Assembly (NCBI GenBank): GCA_963644855.1
Contig: CAVIQL010000002.1
Location: 78,307-142,306 of the forward strand
DNA: 64,000 bases
Origin: UBA6398 sp963644855
GTDB taxonomy: Bacteria; Bacteroidota; Bacteroidia; Bacteroidales; Bacteroidaceae
Reading direction: 5' to 3'
Shown: positions 60,585 to 64,000 of the stretch, piece after piece
Numbering within the stretch: the stretch's first letter is position 1
How the letters are laid out: every line of letters starts with the position of its first letter
Program-made: the position numbers and the translations under genes
The notes under the pieces: model-generated
Told to the model about the DNA's origin: nothing
Database searches by the model: none
Seen by the model: the letters and a program-made list of their open reading frames with translations, nothing else

Positions 60585-61670
60585 TTATCTTGCAGAAGCC
60601 TCAGAAAAACGTTCCCATCTGTCGATAAGCAAACGCAAATCCTCGGGCATCGGCGCAGCAAAGTCCATTTCTTTTTTTAGTACGGGGTGATAAAAACCAA
60701 GTGTAGCTGCATGCAGTGCTTGTCGCGGGCAGACTGAAAAACAATTCTGAATAAACTGTTTGTATGAGCCGGAAGTTTTACCACGAATGATTTGAGAACC
60801 GCCATACCGCTCGTCATTGAAAAGAGGGTGCCCTATGTGAGTAAAATGTGCCCTGATTTGATGGGTACGACCCGTTTCGAGACGACACTGTACGAATGTG
60901 GTATAGCCAAAACGTTTTAGAACTTTGTAGTGTGTAACTGCAGGCTTTCCTATTTCGCTTTCAGGAGGAAACACTGTCATTTGCAAGCGATTTTTAGGGT
61001 TTCTCGCGATGTTTCCCTCTATTCTTCCTTCGTCTTGACCTGGGTCTCCCCAAACGAGAGCCTCGTATAGGCGGCGTGTTGTCTTATTGAAAAACTGCAC
61101 TCCCAAACTTGTCTTTGCTTCCGGCGTTTTTGCTATCACCAAAAGTCCGGAAGTGTCTTTGTCTATGCGGTGAACGAGCCCCACAGCTGGGTCGTTAGGG
61201 TCGTAGCCCGGATTGTCTTTCAAATGCCAGGCTATTGCATTCACAAGAGTTCCCGTATAATTTCCATGTCCCGGGTGAACAACCATTCCCGCGGGCTTAT
61301 TTACCACCACAACGTCGTTGTCTTCGTAAACTATATCGAGAGGAATATTTTCGGGTTCTATGGAATTGTCGTAATGCGGCCTATTGAGCAGCAACGTAAC
61401 CACATCGCCCGGTTTCACACGGTAGTTGCTTTTTACAGGCTGCTCATTAACATGCACAAAACCGGCTTTGGCTGCCAGTTGTATGCGATTGCGCGAAGTT
61501 CCGGGCAGATGAACGAAAAGAAATTTGTCGATTCTCAGCAATTGTTGCCCTTTGTCGGCAACAATTCTGAAATGTTCGTACAGTTGTTCGTTGTCATCGC
61601 CATCGTCTTCAAGGATATCGTCTCCCTTGAACTCTTCAAAAAGCCTATTCCGCCACAATTTCTCCATCAT
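60585..61670 (-). CDS. RluD-type 23S rRNA pseudouridine synthase
   Basis: A 361-residue pseudouridine synthase of the RluA/RluD family. An N-terminal acidic extension is followed by an S4 RNA-binding domain (about 44-95; LRIDKFLFVHLPGTSRNRIQ) and the catalytic domain with the signature HRIDKDTSGLLV, catalytic D170, and RTHQIRAHFTHIGHPL. RluD isomerises uridines in helix 69 of 23S rRNA. The start overlaps the end of the PASTA gene by about 26 bases; ATGs at 61670 and 61667 are equivalent. Exact target is inferred from family. Confidence 0.9.
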   Translation of the reverse strand: MMEKLWRNRLFEEFKGDDILEDDGDDNEQLYEHFRIVADKGQQLLRIDKFLFVHLPGTSRNRIQLAAKAGFVHVNEQPVKSNYRVKPGDVVTLLLNRPHYDNSIEPENIPLDIVYEDNDVVVVNKPAGMVVHPGHGNYTGTLVNAIAWHLKDNPGYDPNDPAVGLVHRIDKDTSGLLVIAKTPEAKTSLGVQFFNKTTRRLYEALVWGDPGQDEGRIEGNIARNPKNRLQMTVFPPESEIGKPAVTHYKVLKRFGYTTFVQCRLETGRTHQIRAHFTHIGHPLFNDERYGGSQIIRGKTSGSYKQFIQNCFSVCPRQALHAATLGFYHPVLKKEMDFAAPMPEDLRLLIDRWERFSEASAR

Positions 61671-62304
61671 GTGAGTCCTCATCAAAAATCACGTCCTCGC
61701 CGTAGTTCCAAACATTGTCGAGCGAATCTTCGTCGCTCATATCATCGTCGGTAAAACCGTTTCCCACAACGAGCGTAAGCCTTGCATTTACCGATACTCT
61801 GGTTCCTGCCGCAATGTTTTTGCCGTTGCTTTTCACTCCATACACCCATTCTTTTTCTCCATTTATATATTCGGGCGGATTAAGATAGAAACCGAGAGCC
61901 TCAAGCCTCGAACGTGCCTCGCGCAACGAACTGTTGTCCACAAGGTCGGGAATAACTATTGTAGGAGGTGCCGAGGCGTTGATAGTAAGTGCCACTTCGC
62001 GTCCAGGCTTTACTTTCATGCCAGCCTCAACCGACTGATCGAGCACTGCGCCTGCGGGATAGCGGGTAACATATCCCGAGTCGTTCACCACACATTCAAG
62101 TCCGGCGTTCACAAGTTTCTTTTGTGCTGCCGCATATGAGAGGCCTTTGAGTTGAGGCACCGTTATTTCCTCGCCATGTTTGGAATATATGTCAAGACCT
62201 TTGAAGGTAAGGAATATCAAAAGCGCCACAACCAAAACCATGGCAAGCAAATTGCCCCACACATAGTTGCTTGTGAGTTTGGCGAATAGTTCTTTCAGTT
62301 TCAT
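61645..62304 (-). CDS. Membrane-anchored PASTA domain protein
   Basis: A 219-residue protein: a short cytoplasmic N-terminus, one membrane segment (about 18-34), two PASTA domains (about 46-113 and 114-184), and an acidic tail (185-219). PASTA domains bind peptidoglycan fragments or beta-lactams and usually sit on Ser/Thr kinases or penicillin-binding proteins; here there is no kinase. Its fixed place before rluD and ddl suggests a wall-related role. A TATCTTTG box lies 43 bases upstream. Confidence 0.88.
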   Translation of the reverse strand: MKLKELFAKLTSNYVWGNLLAMVLVVALLIFLTFKGLDIYSKHGEEITVPQLKGLSYAAAQKKLVNAGLECVVNDSGYVTRYPAGAVLDQSVEAGMKVKPGREVALTINASAPPTIVIPDLVDNSSLREARSRLEALGFYLNPPEYINGEKEWVYGVKSNGKNIAAGTRVSVNARLTLVVGNGFTDDDMSDEDSLDNVWNYGEDVIFDEDSHDGEIVAE

Positions 62305-62346
62305 CTTTGTACGGATTTTCAGGAATCAAGCTACAATTGCCGTTCA

Positions 62347-62354
62347 CAAAGATA
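62347..62354 (-). promoter_or_regulatory. -7 box of the PASTA-rluD-ddl series
   Basis: TATCTTTG on the minus strand matches TAnnTTTG, 43 bases before the PASTA gene. Confidence 0.55.
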
Positions 62355-62437
62355 CGCATAAAACGCAAAAGAAGTAAAGACCGGCAATGCCAAACCTCTA
62401 CTTCTTCGTTGTTTTAATCGAGAAGCTAATCGCAAGA

Positions 62438-62596
62438 TTAGTTCTTGCCGTGCACTTCGTCCGAAACAGTCAGTTTCTTACGGCCTTTTGCACGACGTGC
62501 AGCGAGCACGCGACGTCCGTTGGCTGTCTGCATACGTTTGCGGAAGCCATGCTTGTTATTTCTCTTACGATTGTGAGGTTGAAAAGTACGTTTCAT
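62438..62596 (-). CDS. rpmH: 50S ribosomal protein L34
   Basis: A 52-residue ribosomal protein L34, readable on the minus strand between efp and the PASTA gene. It starts MKRTFQPHNRKRNNKHGFRKR and contains the highly conserved TANGRRVLAARRAKGRKKLTV. L34 is usually 44-53 residues, so it is complete. It is divergent from efp, with a TAAATTTG promoter about 80 bases upstream. Confidence 0.97.
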   Translation of the reverse strand: MKRTFQPHNRKRNNKHGFRKRMQTANGRRVLAARRAKGRKKLTVSDEVHGKN

Positions 62597-62676
62597 TTTC
62601 TTATTATTTTTATTTCTAATTCAACGGATAATGCGCTAATGCACCACCCTATACAGAACGGCACACTTTCGGGCTG

Positions 62677-62684
62677 CAAATTTA
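62677..62684 (-). promoter_or_regulatory. -7 box of rpmH
   Basis: TAAATTTG on the minus strand, with TTTG about 20 bases further upstream, fits the Bacteroidota promoter consensus. Confidence 0.6.
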
Positions 62685-62779
62685 GATATTTTTTCCCAAT
62701 CATACAAAGCATAGACAATAATATTGCTGTAAACGTGCATTTTTCTACCTGTTTAGATGCTCAATCAATAAGAAAATCA

Positions 62780-62787
62780 TAACTTTG
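62780..62787 (+). promoter_or_regulatory. -7 box of efp
   Basis: TAACTTTG matches TAnnTTTG and lies 70 bases before the efp start. Confidence 0.55.
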
Positions 62788-62857
62788 CACCGTTTTTCAA
62801 AAGAAACACCCGCTTAGGGAGACAAAGTTTCAGAATATAATAATTTGCAAATTAAAT

Positions 62858-63421
62858 ATGATTAAATCACAAGACATCAAGAAAGGCACTTGTATCCGTA
62901 TGGACGGCAAGCTTTACTTCTGCATCGACTTCCTACATGTTAAACCAGGAAAGGGAAACACTATTATGCGTACCACACTTAAAGATGTAGTTTCCGGACG
63001 CGTACTCGAAAAACGTTTCAACATTGGTGAAGCTCTCGAAGACGTTAGAGTGGAACGCCGTCCCTTTCAATTTTCATACGCAGACGGAGATCAATATCAT
63101 TTCCTAAATCAAGAAACATGGGACGATGTAGTTATCGACCACAATCTTATCACCGGCGTTGACTACATGAAAGAAGGCGACGTTGTAGACGTTGTAAGCG
63201 ACGCTTCAACAGAGACCATTCTCTATGCAGAGATGCCTGTAAAAACTATTTTGAAGATTACATACACAGAACCGGGCCTCAAAGGCGACACAGCAACCAA
63301 CGCTACGAAACCTGCAAAGGTTGAAACTGGTGCCGAAGTGCGTGTACCTCTTTTTATCAACGAAGGCGAGAGCATTGAAGTTGATACCCGCGACGGTTCA
63401 TACGTTAACCGTGTGAAATAA
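62858..63421 (+). CDS. efp: Elongation factor P
   Basis: A 187-residue EF-P, full length, with three beta-barrel domains. Domain I carries the loop HVKPGKGNT with the tip lysine K32, the position that is post-translationally modified in many bacteria; domain III ends IEVDTRDGSYVNRVK, matching the family C-terminus. EF-P relieves ribosomes stalled at proline stretches. It is monocistronic, divergent from rpmH, and followed by two hairpins. Confidence 0.96.
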   Translation: MIKSQDIKKGTCIRMDGKLYFCIDFLHVKPGKGNTIMRTTLKDVVSGRVLEKRFNIGEALEDVRVERRPFQFSYADGDQYHFLNQETWDDVVIDHNLITGVDYMKEGDVVDVVSDASTETILYAEMPVKTILKITYTEPGLKGDTATNATKPAKVETGAEVRVPLFINEGESIEVDTRDGSYVNRVK

Positions 63422-63450
63422 GATACCACAAAATTTCTTTTCATAAGCTT

Positions 63451-63486
63451 TCCCCGCTCTTTCTTTGAAAGGACGGGGATTTTTGT
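63451..63486 (+). terminator. Terminator of efp
   Basis: TCCCCG-CTCTTTC pairs with GAAAGGA-CGGGGA, followed by TTTTTG, 30 bases after the efp stop. Confidence 0.85.
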
Positions 63487-63492
63487 ACTCCC

Positions 63493-63520
63493 AAAACGCC
63501 CTGCACGGCAGGCGTTTTTT
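63493..63520 (+). terminator. Second hairpin downstream of efp
   Basis: AAACGCCCTGC / GCAGGCGTTT with a 3-base loop and a following run of T: a second intrinsic terminator directly behind the first. Confidence 0.7.
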
Positions 63521-63657
63521 CAAATATACCGATTCGTGAAAACGAAGTCCGATGTAATAAAAAACATACTCCATTATTTTTATAGAAAATAGCTATTAAA
63601 AACAATCTTTCTCTGCGTTTTTACAGCGAAAACCCACCAATTATAAGAGATATTTAT

Positions 63658-63665
63658 TATATTTG
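63658..63665 (+). promoter_or_regulatory. -7 box of the unidentified RNA at the window end
   Basis: TATATTTG matches TAnnTTTG. Transcription would begin near 63672, just before a series of well-paired segments. Confidence 0.5.
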
Positions 63666-63671
63666 TAACGC

Positions 63672-64000
63672 GTATACCCACGCCGTACCATCTACCATTT
63701 TATATAAACAAAGATGGTGGGACTTTGCAAAGACAGAGTTTGACCCTATGGTCGTGGGTGGGCACTACTTAATGTTAAAGCGTCATCAATGCTTTGTCTT
63801 TTGGTCGTTTGAACGTAGGAAATTCAATCAGAGAAATCAAAGACAATACTAGAAGTGACTGCTACGGGTATGGAATAGCTGTATCCCGGAGTGTGTAGCG
63901 AGGGTTAGTTGTAATCCTCATGCACACTTTTTCTGGAGATACGTACAAATACCGGCGTGGGCAGACACTCTCTCGTCTATTTCTCAAGGCTTTTCCTACG
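63672..64000 (+). ncRNA. Candidate structured RNA or long leader, unidentified, possibly partial
   Basis: No coding frame is seen from the -7 box to the window edge, but several paired segments are. CCCACGCC at 63677 pairs with GGCGTGGG at 63954, enclosing nearly 300 bases. Inside, ACCATCT / AGATGGT (63687-63718), CTTTGCAAAG (63723-63732) and a long stem of GTGTG-GC-GAGGGTT with AATCCTC-GC-CACAC (63891-63927) can form. ATGGTCGTGGGT at 63748 offers an alternative partner for the 5' strand, as in a switch. It matches none of the common RNAs I can recognise (tmRNA, RNase P, SRP, major riboswitches). It could be an independent ncRNA or the leader of a gene beyond the window. Confidence 0.45.

Noticed and set aside
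63735..63755. Start of a 16S rRNA gene (AGAGTTTGACCCT resembles the 5' end of 16S)
   Set aside because: The following sequence does not continue as 16S rRNA; the match is short and probably chance.

Overview
The window looks like a chromosome segment from a gut-type Bacteroidales bacterium (Bacteroidota); the family cannot be fixed from sequence alone. Three things point there. Most transcription units are preceded by the Bacteroidota sigma-ABfr -7 box TAnnTTTG. Many signal peptides are lipoprotein-type, and secreted glycoside hydrolases of GH31, GH97, GH127 and GH78 are present. Several neighbourhoods are also typical: folP-cdaA, PASTA-rluD-ddl, divergent rpmH/efp, and a PiT transporter fused to a PhoU-like domain. 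There is no SusC/SusD pair, so this is not a canonical polysaccharide utilisation locus. No rRNA, tRNA, IS element, phage or CRISPR array was recognised.

Layout. 1-3.5 kb: a metY-menA-CPBP protease operon (minus). 3.5-10.7 kb: a very large GH31 enzyme with FN3, CBM32, dockerin and cohesin-like modules, a gamma-carbonic-anhydrase-like protein, a GH127 enzyme and a small cytidylyltransferase (minus). 11-17.4 kb: a DUF2461 protein, then a redox-flavoured group of nitroreductase lipoprotein, LuxR-type regulator with a degenerate receiver, alpha/beta hydrolase, CMD-cupin protein, flavodoxin lipoprotein and AraC regulator. 17.6-22.3 kb: a C_GCAxxG_C_C protein, a secreted esterase overlapping a GH127-like protein without a catalytic core, and a C69 dipeptidase. 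22.4-28.8 kb: dprA, a thioesterase, DUF2851, an aminotransferase pseudogene, an HD hydrolase and the PiT-PhoU transporter. 28.9-30.7 kb: an AT-rich type II restriction-modification pair, probably acquired. 31-36 kb: a beta-propeller lipoprotein, an AspT-type transporter and a trypsin-like lipoprotein protease. 36-45.4 kb: tamB, tamA and a GH97 enzyme (minus). 45.8-51.2 kb: tcdA-lolD-like (minus), and an rRNA methyltransferase, glycosyltransferase, esterase and AraC regulator (plus). 51.6-57.6 kb: rplS, a GH78-folP-cdaA operon and a rubredoxin-rubrerythrin. 57.7-62.6 kb: PASTA-rluD-ddl-acyltransferase-lipoprotein, and rpmH, a gene of only 52 codons. 62.9-64 kb: efp, and then the start of an apparently structured, unidentified RNA that runs to the window edge.

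The most unusual feature is a dispersed family of at least 14 DNA arrays. Each is built from 4 to 12 units of 21 bases (two helical turns). A unit joins a GC-richer half-site pair (such as ATRTC-N-GAYMT, or GGCATCT/AGATGC) to a phased T/A tract, often TTTAAA. The arrays occur about once per 4-5 kb and almost always sit in intergenic gaps, often just upstream of a promoter. One is embedded in frame in the GH31 gene directly after its signal peptide, and one separates tamB from tamA. Some arrays contain perfect palindromes of 34-42 bases whose two arms vary together between copies. I do not recognise this element. It could be a phased multi-site binding array for a chromosome-structuring or regulatory protein, or the remains of a mobile palindromic element.
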